From: Fusobacterium mortiferum
Lineage (GTDB): Bacteria > Fusobacteriota > Fusobacteriia > Fusobacteriales > Fusobacteriaceae
Assembly: GCF_016900045.1 (NCBI RefSeq)
Contig: NZ_JACSNP010000003.1
Location: 1 to 64,000, forward strand
DNA: 64,000 nucleotides
Reading direction: 5' to 3'
The position numbers were made by a program, and so were the translations under genes. The notes under the pieces were generated by a model, which had not been told where the DNA came from, searched no databases, and was given only the letters and a program-made list of their open reading frames with translations. Positions 26,126 through 35,348 of the stretch are shown one piece after another; position 1 is the first letter of the stretch, and the number at the start of each line of letters is the position of its first letter.

Positions 26126-27348
26126 CTGTTCTTATTTATATTAATTATAATTCCTAAAGCAGAAAAAACAGTTACAATAGAACTTCCTCCCGAACTAAAA
26201 AATGGCATTGGTATTCCAAACACTGGTAATATTCCTAATGCAACTGATAAATTTATTATCATTTGAATTATTATATAACCACCAATTCCCATCGCTAAAT
26301 ACTTCCCAAAATAATCCTTCGTTTCCATAGCTGTTCTTTGAGTTATATTAAATAGTAATAAAAAAATTATTAATAGTAATAACATTCCAATAAATCCTAA
26401 CTCTTCTCCATAAGAAGCTAAGATAAAATCCGTTTCAATCTCTGGTAAGTACTTATATTTTTGTACTCCATTTCCATATCCTTTTCCTATTAAACCTCCA
26501 CTTCCAAAAGCAATAAGAGATTGTCCAACTTGATATCCTATACCATAATCATACTCGTTTTTTAAAAGTCCATTTAAAAAACTAGCAACCCTTTTTATCT
26601 TATAACTTTTATCTCCCAACTCACTTAAAGTATTTACATAATAAAATAATCCTCCAATTAATGTAAATACTACTGTACTAACTGTTACTATGTATTTCAT
26701 ATTGATTCTACTCATAAATAACATAAAACAAAAAATTCCCATATAGTGTATTGAGGTTCCCATATCTTTTTGTAAATTTATTAGTAACATATATATGAAA
26801 AATACAGGACATAATGTCATCAGTATTCTTTTATCATCATATCTTTCCTCTTCACACTTTTCCAATATGTGTGCTATAACTATTATAAATGGTAATTTCA
26901 TAAGTTCAGAAGGTTGTATACTAATTGGTCCTATTCTTATCCAACCAATACCTCCATTTACCTCTGGAATTATTCTATGAAGAGCTGGTATCTTACTTCC
27001 TATTATAACTGATATAAAAATCAAAATAGAAGATAGAAATAACAGACCAGATGTTCTATTTTTATTATAAGATTTATAGTTTATTTGAGAGGTTATAACA
27101 AAGCATACAAGCCCCGCTAAAATATATACAAAATGTTTCCATACAACTGATATTCCATTTGAATATATACTATAAAATCTTGTACTAATCATATTTAAAC
27201 AACTCATTATTACAATGACTATTATTAAAATAATTATTCCTCTATTTCTAGCTTTTTTTCTCTTTTCCTTATCTAATTTTTTCAATACTTTATCTATCTG
27301 ATTTCTTTTATAGTAAGGATTTTCTGTTTCCAATTTTACTTTTTCCAT
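26122..27348 (-). CDS. FtsW/RodA/SpoVE family peptidoglycan polymerase
   Basis: SEDS-family glycosyltransferase that polymerises lipid II in cell elongation or division. About 408 residues from the ATG at 27348, chosen because TGGAGGAGAT precedes it. A charged 40-residue cytoplasmic N-terminus is followed by about ten membrane segments. GPISIQPSELMKLP, the extracellular loop with LQKDMGTSI, and PFFSSGGSS near the C-terminus are family motifs. The sequence does not decide between FtsW and RodA. It lies 37 bases after the HAD gene. Confidence 0.88.
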   Translation of the reverse strand: MEKVKLETENPYYKRNQIDKVLKKLDKEKRKKARNRGIIILIIVIVIMSCLNMISTRFYSIYSNGISVVWKHFVYILAGLVCFVITSQINYKSYNKNRTSGLLFLSSILIFISVIIGSKIPALHRIIPEVNGGIGWIRIGPISIQPSELMKLPFIIVIAHILEKCEEERYDDKRILMTLCPVFFIYMLLINLQKDMGTSIHYMGIFCFMLFMSRINMKYIVTVSTVVFTLIGGLFYYVNTLSELGDKSYKIKRVASFLNGLLKNEYDYGIGYQVGQSLIAFGSGGLIGKGYGNGVQKYKYLPEIETDFILASYGEELGFIGMLLLLIIFLLLFNITQRTAMETKDYFGKYLAMGIGGYIIIQMIINLSVALGILPVFGIPMPFFSSGGSSIVTVFSALGIIININKNR

Positions 27349-27385
27349 CAATCTCCTCCAAATCACTCATCTTAGAGTAATTTTC

Positions 27386-28183
27386 CTATAAAAAAATTTC
27401 TTTTAAATACTTAGCTACTCCATTTTCAGTATTTTTTCCTATCACTTCATTATTTGGAAGTTTCTCTCTAAGTCTTTCAGCACAATTTCCCATAAGAAGC
27501 CCTTTTCCTACTTCACTAAGCATTTCATAATCATTCAGTCCATCTCCAAAGGCCATAGTATTTTCAAGTGAGATATTTAATTTCTCCATTATATTCTTTA
27601 CAGCCTCTCCCTTTGTTACATTTTTCGCCATTAACTCTAAACATTCTGGTCCTGATAATGTAATTGAAACTTTTTCTCCCAGCTCTTTTTCAAAATATTT
27701 TTCTAACTTTAAAAGTTCCTCTTGATTTGTACTAATAAAAAATATTTTTATAAATTTTTCTCCAGTTATTTTTGAAAAATCTTTTACTTCATATAAAAAT
27801 CCACTTGCTTGATGAGATATTCTATACTCCTCTTTTTCATCCTCTACATACCATTTTTCATCGGTATAAATATGTCTTGAAATATCTGAACTACACTTGG
27901 TATCTAAAATAAAGTTTACTATATCTAAATCTAAATTTCTTTCATAAATTTCTTTATTATTTTCATCATGGATTCTAGCACCATTTGAACTTATTAGATA
28001 AGAATCTAACCCTAATTGTTTTTTAATCTCCATTGCATCTTTATGATGTCTTCCAGTTGCTATAAAAATTTTCTTACCTGTATCCTTTACCTTTTTTATA
28101 ACCTCTTTTGTTTCTTCTGCTAATCTATGATCAGCATTTAAAAGTGTTCCATCTAAATCGCATACTATAGCTTCATATTTCAT
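27386..28183 (-). CDS. Cof-type HAD hydrolase
   Basis: A 265-residue HAD phosphatase, class IIB. Motif I DLDGTLL has the nucleophilic Asp near residue 9; motif II is IATGRHH, with Thr; the cap domain lies between residues 85 and 185; motif IV is FGDGLNDYEML. Cof-like enzymes dephosphorylate sugar phosphates or cofactor precursors such as PLP and FMN; the substrate here cannot be told. It is cotranscribed with the FtsW-like gene. Confidence 0.88.
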   Translation of the reverse strand: MKYEAIVCDLDGTLLNADHRLAEETKEVIKKVKDTGKKIFIATGRHHKDAMEIKKQLGLDSYLISSNGARIHDENNKEIYERNLDLDIVNFILDTKCSSDISRHIYTDEKWYVEDEKEEYRISHQASGFLYEVKDFSKITGEKFIKIFFISTNQEELLKLEKYFEKELGEKVSITLSGPECLELMAKNVTKGEAVKNIMEKLNISLENTMAFGDGLNDYEMLSEVGKGLLMGNCAERLREKLPNNEVIGKNTENGVAKYLKEIFL

Positions 28184-28264
28184 AAATTTAACTCCTTTTT
28201 AATTTTATTTTCTACATTAGATATAATACCATTATTTTTTTTTTTTGAAAAGTTATTTTTTTTA

Positions 28265-28293
28265 TTGACAAAATTTTTAAAGTATGATATTAT
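28265..28293 (+). promoter_or_regulatory. promoter of the tRNA-Pro/tRNA-Gln unit
   Basis: TTGACA (28265-28270) and TATTAT (28288-28293) with a 17-bp spacer, about 16 bases before the tRNA. Confidence 0.8.
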
Positions 28294-28309
28294 AATATTG
28301 TTGATGAGA

Positions 28310-28386
28310 CGGAATATAGCGCAGTCCGGTAGCGTATCTGCCTTGGGAGCAGGGGGCCGCAAGTTCGAATCTTGCTATTCCGACCA
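28310..28386 (+). tRNA. tRNA-Pro (UGG)
   Basis: A 77-base cloverleaf: acceptor CGGAATA/TATTCCG, anticodon loop CTTGGGA giving UGG, T arm with GTTCGAATC, and an encoded CCA end. Confidence 0.95.
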
Positions 28387-28394
28387 TCTAAAAT

Positions 28395-28469
28395 TGGGGT
28401 GTCGCCAAGCGGTAAGGCAACGGACTTTGACTCCGTCATGCGTTGGTTCGAATCCAGCCACCCCAGCCA
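28395..28469 (+). tRNA. tRNA-Gln (UUG)
   Basis: A 75-base cloverleaf: acceptor TGGGGTG/CACCCCA, anticodon loop CTTTGAC giving UUG, T arm with GTTCGAATC, discriminator G and encoded CCA. It follows tRNA-Pro by eight bases, so both form one transcript. Confidence 0.95.
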
Positions 28470-28480
28470 CTTGCAAATTC

Positions 28481-28509
28481 ACCACTCATTGTAATGAGTG
28501 GTTTTTTTT
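28481..28509 (+). terminator. terminator of the tRNA unit
   Basis: ACCACTCATT and AATGAGTGGT form a 10-bp stem followed by a run of seven T. Confidence 0.9.
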
Positions 28510-28530
28510 ATTTTATTTTTTAAGCTTCTA

Positions 28531-28539
28531 TGCTATAAT
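28531..28539 (+). promoter_or_regulatory. extended -10 promoter of the aminopeptidase-coaX pair
   Basis: TGCTATAAT, the same extended -10 as before the gene at 25493, about 28 bases before the ATG at 28567; the -35 region is only T-rich. Confidence 0.6.
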
Positions 28540-28566
28540 TAAAAAAAATATTATGAGGTGAATGCT

Positions 28567-29682
28567 ATGGATAGCAGAATATTAAAATTAGCAAAAAATT
28601 TAGTCTCTCACTCTTGTAGAGTACAAAAAGGTGAAAAAGTTTTAATTGAGGTTTTTGGAGATGCACCTAGAAATCTAGCAAAAGCTCTAGTTAAAGAGAT
28701 ACATCAAGTTGGTGCTCTACCTTTCGTAACTTTAAAAGATCACTCTGTTATTAGAGAACTTATTAAGGATTCTACTGAAGAACAACTTGAATTGATGGCA
28801 AAATATGAATTAGATAGAATGAAAGATATGGATTGTTATATAGGTATAAGAGGTAGTGACAATACAGCTGAATTATCTGATATATCAGATGAAAAAATGA
28901 GAATGTATTCTGATATATTTATGAAACCTGTACACTTAAAAGAGAGAGTTAATAATACGAAGTGGGTAGTGCTTAGATATCCTAATAACTCTATGGCTCA
29001 ACTTGCAAATACTTCTTTAGAAAATTTTGAAGATTTTTATTTTGATGTATGCTGTTTAGATTATTCTAAAATGGAAAAAGCTATGGATAGCTTAAGCTCA
29101 CTTTTAAATAAATCTGATAAAGTTAGAATAGTTGGACCTGGAACTGATATATCTTTCTCTATCAAAGGAATACCTAATGTTAAATGTTATGGACTTAGAA
29201 ATATTCCAGATGGGGAGCTTTATACTGCACCAGTTAGAGAAAGTGTTAATGGTATAATTTCATATAATACTCCATCTATTTATGAGGGATTTACTTTTGA
29301 AAATGTAGTTTTTGAATTTAAAAATGGAAAAATTATTAATGCAACAGCTAATAATACTAAAAAATTAAACGAAATTTTAGATTCTGATGAAGGTGCTAGA
29401 TATATTGGAGAGTTTGCTTTTGGTGTAAACCCTTATATATTAAAACCTATGAAAGATACTCTTTTTGACGAAAAAATATCTGGAAGTATTCATTTTACTC
29501 CTGGACAAGCTTATAAACTAGCTGATAATGGTAATAAATCAGGAATTCACTGGGATTTAGTTCTTATACAAAGACCTGAATTTGGTGGAGGAGAGATCTG
29601 GATAGATGATATCCTAGTGAGAAAAGATGGTATCTTTGTTTTAGATGAATTAAAAGCTTTAAATCCTGAAAATTTAAAGTAA
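28567..29682 (+). CDS. M29 family aminopeptidase
   Basis: Metal-dependent aminopeptidase of the AmpS/thermophilic M29 family, 371 residues from the ATG at 28567, which has GAGGTG six bases upstream; a GTG at 28558 is in frame but lies on that ribosome site. The N-terminal QKGEKVLIEVFGDA, the mid-region NIPDGELYTAPV and the C-terminal SGIHWDLVLIQ with metal-binding His/Asp are family motifs. It releases N-terminal residues from peptides in the cytoplasm. It is followed 16 bases later by coaX, probably in one operon. Confidence 0.9.
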   Translation: MDSRILKLAKNLVSHSCRVQKGEKVLIEVFGDAPRNLAKALVKEIHQVGALPFVTLKDHSVIRELIKDSTEEQLELMAKYELDRMKDMDCYIGIRGSDNTAELSDISDEKMRMYSDIFMKPVHLKERVNNTKWVVLRYPNNSMAQLANTSLENFEDFYFDVCCLDYSKMEKAMDSLSSLLNKSDKVRIVGPGTDISFSIKGIPNVKCYGLRNIPDGELYTAPVRESVNGIISYNTPSIYEGFTFENVVFEFKNGKIINATANNTKKLNEILDSDEGARYIGEFAFGVNPYILKPMKDTLFDEKISGSIHFTPGQAYKLADNGNKSGIHWDLVLIQRPEFGGGEIWIDDILVRKDGIFVLDELKALNPENLK

Positions 29683-29698
29683 TTAAGGTGGTGAATTA

Positions 29699-30469
29699 AT
29701 GCTTATAACAGTTGATATTGGAAATACTCATATTGTTACTGGATTATTTGATGAGAGTGGAAAAATACTACTTACTTTTAGAATTTCAACTAACGATAAA
29801 TTAACAGAAGATGAGTATTTTTCATATTTTAGAAGTATCTCTATCTTTAATGGCATAGAGATTGAGAGAGTTAGTGGAATTGTAGTTTCATCAGTTGTCC
29901 CAAATTTAATAACTATTTTCCAATTTTTTGGAAGAAAATATTTCAATATTGAACCTATGATTGTAGATTTAGAAAAGAAGCTTCCGTTTACTTTCGCTAA
30001 AAATATGAATCCCACTGGTTTTGGAGCTGATAGAATAATAGATATTGTTCAAGCTCTTAAGGATTATCCAAATAAAAATCTAATAATTATCGATTTAGGA
30101 ACTGCTACAACATTTGATGTTCTAAAGAAAGATGTATATATCGGAGGGGCTATCTTACCGGGAATAGAGATGAGTATAAACGCACTTTGTGGAAATACTG
30201 CTAAACTTCCAAAAGTAAAATTTACAACTCCTGATTGTGCCTTAGGCTCTGATACTATTTCACAAATTCAATCTGGAATATTCTATGGTTATGCTGGTCA
30301 AATTAAACATATTATTAGAAAAATAAAAGAAGAAGTAGGAGAGGAGTGTTTTGTTGTAGCCACTGGTGGTTTAGGAAAACTTCTTTCTGCTGAGATAGAT
30401 GAGATTGATGTTTATCATGCTGATTTAAGTATAAAAGGTCTTTATACTCTTTATAAAAATAACATATAA
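29699..30469 (+). CDS. coaX: type III pantothenate kinase
   Basis: A 256-residue CoaX, which phosphorylates pantothenate in the first step of CoA synthesis. N-terminal DIGNTHIV (phosphate 1 loop), NPTGFGADRI (pantothenate side), IIDLGTATTFD (phosphate 2) and ATGGLG near the C-terminus are all visible. Type III kinases use monovalent cations and are not feedback-inhibited by CoA. Shine-Dalgarno AAGGTGG precedes the ATG. Confidence 0.95.
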   Translation: MLITVDIGNTHIVTGLFDESGKILLTFRISTNDKLTEDEYFSYFRSISIFNGIEIERVSGIVVSSVVPNLITIFQFFGRKYFNIEPMIVDLEKKLPFTFAKNMNPTGFGADRIIDIVQALKDYPNKNLIIIDLGTATTFDVLKKDVYIGGAILPGIEMSINALCGNTAKLPKVKFTTPDCALGSDTISQIQSGIFYGYAGQIKHIIRKIKEEVGEECFVVATGGLGKLLSAEIDEIDVYHADLSIKGLYTLYKNNI

Positions 30470-30484
30470 TCACTTTTAATTTTT

Positions 30485-30566
30485 AAGAGGTTGATTAACT
30501 ATAATACTGGATTTAAAATATAAATTTTAATTTCTAATTTTATTAAGTTAATCAACTTCTTTTTTA
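30485..30566. terminator. long-loop bidirectional terminator
   Basis: AAGAGGTTGATTAACT pairs with AGTTAATCAACTTCTT across a loop of about 45 AT-rich bases, with T-run after it. It separates the convergent coaX and sfsA genes. Confidence 0.7.
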
Positions 30567-31268
30567 AATAATCTCTATATTCTTTTCAATATAGTATATA
30601 TTCCCTTCAATTAATTTAAATTGTAATGGATATATCTCTACTCCCTTAGATTTAGCTTCATAAAATAATTTTGAAAACTCTTCATCTGTTTCATATTTTG
30701 GTCTAAATTTATCTGAGTCTCTAAAAATTAATAATATAACTGCACATCTATCTCCATTTTCCTTTAATTTTATTAACTCTTTTAAATGTTTACAAGCTCT
30801 TGTACTCGGAGCATCTGGAAATTTTGCAACTCTTCCTTCAGATAAGGAAACCCCTTTTACTTCAATCCAAATTTTTTCATTTCCATTAGTTAATAGGTAA
30901 TCCAGTCTACTATCTCCTATCTTTACTTCCGCCTTTATATTTTCTACTTTTCCAAATGGAGAAATTTCAAAATCTTTTAATACGTTTTCAGAAATATATC
31001 TATGATAAGCTGAATTAATCAAAATCATTTCATCTTTTTCTGACGTCAATGCACAGATGACATCATAAGCTGTTTTTCTTTTTTCTAAATTTCCAGCTTT
31101 TTTTATTCCTATTTCATTTCCCAAAAACAATAACTCTTTTATTCTCCCAGAATCATGTACATGACACCTTTCTGTTTTTCCATTAATCTCTATATCTGCT
31201 ATAAATCTATTTATTCTTTCAATAAATTTTCCTTTTTCAATATTTCCTATCTCATATATTTTTTTCAT
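30564..31268 (-). CDS. sfsA: SfsA family DNA-binding/nuclease-like protein
   Basis: A 234-residue SfsA. The N-terminal OB-like part with CHVHDSGRIKELL and the C-terminal PD-(D/E)XK-like core (DYLLTNG, IWIEVKGVSL, RVAKFPDAPSTRACKHL) are characteristic. Originally named for sugar fermentation stimulation in E. coli; the nuclease-like fold suggests a nucleic-acid role, not settled. It lies alone between two terminators. Confidence 0.93.
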   Translation of the reverse strand: MKKIYEIGNIEKGKFIERINRFIADIEINGKTERCHVHDSGRIKELLFLGNEIGIKKAGNLEKRKTAYDVICALTSEKDEMILINSAYHRYISENVLKDFEISPFGKVENIKAEVKIGDSRLDYLLTNGNEKIWIEVKGVSLSEGRVAKFPDAPSTRACKHLKELIKLKENGDRCAVILLIFRDSDKFRPKYETDEEFSKLFYEAKSKGVEIYPLQFKLIEGNIYYIEKNIEII

Positions 31269-31283
31269 CTTTTCTCCTATAAT

Positions 31284-31316
31284 AAAAAGTTGCTACAATT
31301 TTAATGTAGCAACTTA
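31284..31316 (-). terminator. terminator of the Rrf2 gene
   Basis: AAGTTGCTACA and TGTAGCAACTT form an 11-bp stem followed by TTTTTATT on the minus strand, just behind the regulator's stop. Confidence 0.85.
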
Positions 31317-31330
31317 GTTAATCTCTATTA

Positions 31331-31759
31331 TTATCTACAAGTACCTTCAGAATAAGTTTCTTCAGCCAATTCTTTAAAATTACGTGATTCCAATTTCTTT
31401 ATAAACTCTCTTTGGATATCTCCAAAAGCTCTATGTAAAGCACAATTTCCTCTTCTTAAATTACATGATCCAGGATCATTAACACAATCTTTTATACAAA
31501 TTATTGGCTCTATTGTCTCAACAGCATCTCTTAAAGTTATCTCTTCACTAGGTTTAGTTAGTTGATATCCACCTTTAGCTCCTTTAAAAATCTTTACAAG
31601 TCCTGCTTTTTCTAATTTTTTTAAAATTCTTAAGCTGAATAAGTGTGGAATATCTTCTGCTTCTGATATCTCATTTGATGGAACTATTCTATTCTCGCCA
31701 TATTTTGTTAAATATAATAAAATTCTCATTACATACTCTATTTCATTTTTAATTCTCAT
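31331..31759 (-). CDS. Rrf2 family transcriptional regulator
   Basis: A 142-residue winged-helix regulator from the ATG at 31759, chosen because GGGAGA lies before it and Rrf2 proteins begin with this MRIKNEIEYVMRI-type helix; an ATG at 31846 lies upstream of the promoter. The recognition region FSLRILKKLEKAGLVK and wing KGAKGGYQL are clear. Five Cys at residues about 95-120 (PIICIKDC, GSC, GNC) resemble the Fe-S ligands of IscR/CymR-like members, so it may sense iron-sulfur status or cysteine. Target genes are not evident; a palindrome in its own promoter suggests autoregulation. Confidence 0.9.
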   Translation of the reverse strand: MRIKNEIEYVMRILLYLTKYGENRIVPSNEISEAEDIPHLFSLRILKKLEKAGLVKIFKGAKGGYQLTKPSEEITLRDAVETIEPIICIKDCVNDPGSCNLRRGNCALHRAFGDIQREFIKKLESRNFKELAEETYSEGTCR

Positions 31760-31790
31760 AACAATCTCCCTGATTCCTGATATATGAGTC

Positions 31791-31824
31791 ATTATAGCAT
31801 AGTATACTAAAAGTTGCAACTTTT
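31791..31824 (-). promoter_or_regulatory. promoter and palindromic operator of the Rrf2 gene
   Basis: TTGCAA (31814-31819) and TATAAT (31791-31796) are spaced 17 bp; the -10 is extended (TGCTATAAT). The -35 lies in the centre of a perfect 16-bp palindrome AAAAGTTGCAACTTTT (31809-31824), a plausible operator. Confidence 0.65.
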
Positions 31825-31891
31825 TTATATTAATCTTATATAACATGTTTCAACTTAATATTTTTTTATTTTATTTTAGTTTGTGAAATAT

Positions 31892-32800
31892 TTATCTATT
31901 TATTTCTCTTGCGTTTTCAATTTTTTCACCTAAAGCAGCTTTTATTGCTACTATAGCAACCTCTAATTGTTCTAAATCAGGTTCTCTCGTTGTTATTTTT
32001 TGTAAAGAAAGTCCTGGAAAAGCTAAAAATTTTATACAAAAATTATCTAAATGTTTTGAACTATATCTTTGAATCTCATAAGATATTCCAGCTATTAATG
32101 GCATCAAAATTACTCTTAATCCTATTTTCATACCTATTCTTCCAATCATTGTAGTAGGTGTAGGAAAAATAAAATCTATTGTCGAAAAAACAACTATTGC
32201 TATCAACATAACAATTAATAAAAAACTTGTTCCACATCTAGGATGTAAAGTTGTAAATTTTTTGGCATTTTCAGGTGTTAACTCCATTCCATTTTCATAA
32301 GCATAAATAGACTTATGCTCAGCACCATGATATTCATAGACTCTTCTTACATCCTTTGAAAAAGATATCAGCCATATGTATAGTATAAAAAACACTAGTC
32401 TTAAAGCAGCCTCTAAAAGATTTGAATACATCTTATTATTTAAAAATATAAAACTTCCTATCAAAGAGGGTAAAACTATAAATAACCCTATTCCTAACCC
32501 TAAAGATAAAATTGTGGTTAAAATTGCTTCCTTTTGGGTAATTTGTTCCTCTTCTTTCTCTTCAGCTTCGTTAGCTGAAAAAGTTAACTCTTTTACTCCC
32601 ATTACTAAAGCATCAAAAAGCATCACTGCTCCTCTTATAAAAGGAATCTCTGCTAATCTTCCTTTTTTATTAGATATCATTGTTTTTTTATAAACTATCT
32701 CTCTAGAAGGTTTTCTCACAGCTGTAGCTATACAACTTGGACTTCTCATCATAACCCCTTCTATTACAGCTTGTCCACCTATACTAACTTTTTCTTTCAT
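31892..32800 (-). CDS. DUF1385 family membrane protein (YqhQ-like)
   Basis: A 302-residue protein matching DUF1385. The N-terminal GGQAVIEGVMMRSPSCIATA and the central EYHGAEHKSIYAYENG and LHPRCGTSFLLIV blocks are the family's hallmark, with about four membrane segments between and after. The function is not established; the conserved His/Glu cluster suggests metal binding. It is the last gene of the rapZ-uvrC operon, 14 bases after the PP2C gene. Confidence 0.92.
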   Translation of the reverse strand: MKEKVSIGGQAVIEGVMMRSPSCIATAVRKPSREIVYKKTMISNKKGRLAEIPFIRGAVMLFDALVMGVKELTFSANEAEEKEEEQITQKEAILTTILSLGLGIGLFIVLPSLIGSFIFLNNKMYSNLLEAALRLVFFILYIWLISFSKDVRRVYEYHGAEHKSIYAYENGMELTPENAKKFTTLHPRCGTSFLLIVMLIAIVVFSTIDFIFPTPTTMIGRIGMKIGLRVILMPLIAGISYEIQRYSSKHLDNFCIKFLAFPGLSLQKITTREPDLEQLEVAIVAIKAALGEKIENAREINR

Positions 32801-32814
32801 ACATCTCCTTTCTA

Positions 32815-34326
32815 CTAAACATTGCTTTTCAATATCACAAATGTTAAGTCATCTGTTTGTTCATAATCTTTTCTAAATCTGTTTATAGCTTCCAATATCT
32901 CTTCTCTTAACTCTTTAGGAGATTTATCTTTATTTTGATAGATTACCTCTTTTAATCTATCGATTCCAAACATCTCTTTATCCTTATTTTCAGCCTCTGT
33001 AATTCCATCTGTATAGAATATAACAATATCACCTTTATCTAACTGAATCTCACCTTGCTTATATCTATATTCATCTAAGAAACCTATTGCTACTCCCTTT
33101 ACAGTATGAAGTTCTACTGTATCTTCTTTTGCTCTATAAACTACTAATGGATTATGTCCTGCATTAGAATAGTAAAGAGTTTTATTCTCTCTATTATACT
33201 TGCTATGTATCATCGTAATGAACATATCCTCAGTTATATCTGAATAGATTATCTTGTTTAGTTCATTTAAGTTTTCATTTGGAGCAAAATCTCCTGTTAA
33301 GGTAAGTGTTTTTAACACTGATCTCCCCAGTGCCATTAGAAAAGCTGCCGGCACTCCTTTACCACTTACATCAGCTATAGTAATTGAGAAAACATTGTCA
33401 TCTAAAATAGTATAATCGTAATAGTCTCCTCCTATCTCCTTAGCTGGTTCAAAATATTGTGCTATCTCAAGTCCAAATATTTCATCCATATCTGCTGGTA
33501 ATATTTTCTTTTGGATTCTTGAAGCAACATCCAACTCATTGGACATTCTCTCTTTTATCAAAAGTTCTGAATAAATTTTAGCATTATTTATAGCTATTGA
33601 AACTTGAATAACTAAAGCAGATATTGTTTCTTCATCTAAATCTATCAATTTATTCTTATCTTCTACTACATAAATTACCCCAAGTTGTTTTTCCTTTACA
33701 ACCAATGGTGATATTACAATTATCTCATTATCAGCTAATGTAAATTTTTTAGATAGCTTTTCATAAGTCTCTTGATAATCCTTCTTAGAAAACTCTCTCA
33801 TTTCCTCTTCTGAAAACAATAAATTTTCTTTAAAATTACACTCACCTTTTGTTTTCTTATTTATTAAACCTTCGCTTTCCCAAAGATATAAAGAGATTCT
33901 CTTAGCTCCAGTTAAAACAAAATAAGCATCTAATATGATATTAATAATATTATCTAAATCCAATACAGAAAGAACAGCTCTAGAAAGAGAATTTAAATTA
34001 GATAGATTTTCTACTCTTCTCTCCAGTATCTGATTACTATATTCCAACTGCATAGACTTTTGTACAAGTGAATTGTATGTTTCCTCCAATTCCTTCCTAT
34101 ATTCCCTTAATTCTCCAATTGAATTTTCTAACTCTAAATCTTGTTTTATTACATTTTTTATTGTATCTTCATATTCTTCTTTTAAAATTTCTGGAACATC
34201 TTCTAATTTCTTTTTATTCCTAATACTTGTAAGAATTGTCATCATTCCCTCTGTCATCTCTTCTTCTCTTTTTTTAGAATAGTATAGCATCAATCCAATA
34301 ACAAGTATAAAAATAAAGTATATCAT
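32815..34326 (-). CDS. GAF-containing SpoIIE/RsbU-type PP2C phosphatase
   Basis: Membrane-anchored Ser/Thr phosphatase of 503 residues from the ATG at 34326, which has GGAGG upstream; the GTG at 34341 is on that site. One N-terminal membrane helix (about residues 1-17), a coiled coil to about residue 110, a GAF-like sensor at 115-255, and a C-terminal PPM domain with GGDYYDY, DVSGKGVPAAFLMA and YTDGITEA metal ligands and the QTDDLTFV ending. Such enzymes usually act on anti-sigma antagonist proteins; none is encoded nearby. The start overlaps the lipoprotein stop (TAATG). Confidence 0.9.
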   Translation of the reverse strand: MIYFIFILVIGLMLYYSKKREEEMTEGMMTILTSIRNKKKLEDVPEILKEEYEDTIKNVIKQDLELENSIGELREYRKELEETYNSLVQKSMQLEYSNQILERRVENLSNLNSLSRAVLSVLDLDNIINIILDAYFVLTGAKRISLYLWESEGLINKKTKGECNFKENLLFSEEEMREFSKKDYQETYEKLSKKFTLADNEIIVISPLVVKEKQLGVIYVVEDKNKLIDLDEETISALVIQVSIAINNAKIYSELLIKERMSNELDVASRIQKKILPADMDEIFGLEIAQYFEPAKEIGGDYYDYTILDDNVFSITIADVSGKGVPAAFLMALGRSVLKTLTLTGDFAPNENLNELNKIIYSDITEDMFITMIHSKYNRENKTLYYSNAGHNPLVVYRAKEDTVELHTVKGVAIGFLDEYRYKQGEIQLDKGDIVIFYTDGITEAENKDKEMFGIDRLKEVIYQNKDKSPKELREEILEAINRFRKDYEQTDDLTFVILKSNV

Positions 34327-35324
34327 TACTCTATCCTCCACTTACTCTCTGTTTTATCGAATTCTATTGTTTGTCTTTTTCTCTCTGGAGTTTTTACACT
34401 CGCTTTTTTCAATACACTATTAGGTACATGCTTGATATCAAACTTTTGAATATCTTTTAATTTTAATCCTTGATACTCCTCTATCACTGGAATAAGATTT
34501 AGTGGATTATCTATATCTATGATATTTGTTGAAATTTCATAATCTTTTACATTTTCAACCTTTAAATTATTTATTAAAGTTATTTTTTCAGGAATAACTG
34601 TATCTTCTAACTTTCCATTTAAAACGATTATTTTAGAATCTACTCCTTCTAATTTTTCCATAGGAATACTATCTGTCGCTAAGTAAAGAGGATAAGGTAT
34701 ATCCTTTACCTCCTCTAGTTCATTTTCAGTAACCTCAATAACTAAATCATCAACTACTGCAAAAACAGTATTTGAAAAGAATTTTCTATTTTCAAATACT
34801 TCATCTACTACTCTATCCTTATCTAACTCAGTATAATATCTAGTACCATCATACTTTTCTGGCTTTTTTAAATAATCATACCAATAAGCTACCTGTTTAT
34901 TAAGATATTTTTGTATCTCTCCAGCATCATTTGGTGTACTTACATTTATCTTACTATCAATAAATTTTTTCTCTTCTTCAGTTAAAGAGTATGCTTGTTT
35001 ATAGTAGATCTTTTCTCCCTCTCTTACTTCTCTTTTTTGAAGGTTTAGCAGATCTTTATATAGTTCTAATGGGATGATCATATTTATATCTTTTCCATAG
35101 GCCACCATCTTAGAAGTTAAAATATCAAATTGCTCATAAAATTTATCTTTATCATGAGGATTTTCAGGATAAATTATTTTATAGAAAGTTATATCATATC
35201 TATCAGCAACTATTTTACTATTTTCAAATTTTACTATTTGACTTTTATCCTTTCTAGCCACGATACTCCCACAACTTGTAGTTAAAAGTACCAAAGCTAA
35301 TAGGCACAAGGCTCTCTTTTTCAT
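34326..35324 (-). CDS. uncharacterised lipoprotein upstream of the PP2C phosphatase
   Basis: A 332-residue protein from the ATG at 35324 (GGAGGAAAC upstream). The signal segment ends LLTTSC with Cys at about 18, so it is probably lipidated. The body is charged, mixed alpha/beta, without a recognised domain. Residues about 155-205 form a YTELDKDRVVDEVFE-type segment followed by beta strands, and the C-terminus is basic. Its stop codon overlaps the PP2C start, so the pair is likely functionally linked; a periplasmic or outer-membrane partner of the phosphatase is one possibility. Confidence 0.75.
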   Translation of the reverse strand: MKKRALCLLALVLLTTSCGSIVARKDKSQIVKFENSKIVADRYDITFYKIIYPENPHDKDKFYEQFDILTSKMVAYGKDINMIIPLELYKDLLNLQKREVREGEKIYYKQAYSLTEEEKKFIDSKINVSTPNDAGEIQKYLNKQVAYWYDYLKKPEKYDGTRYYTELDKDRVVDEVFENRKFFSNTVFAVVDDLVIEVTENELEEVKDIPYPLYLATDSIPMEKLEGVDSKIIVLNGKLEDTVIPEKITLINNLKVENVKDYEISTNIIDIDNPLNLIPVIEEYQGLKLKDIQKFDIKHVPNSVLKKASVKTPERKRQTIEFDKTESKWRIE

Positions 35325-35348
35325 AGTTTCCTCCATTTTATAACCTTA

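Noticed and set aside
28265-28561. 98-codon open frame across the tRNA genes
   Set aside because: It is a translation of tRNA-Pro, tRNA-Gln and their terminator; there is no ribosome site and the RNA genes are certain.
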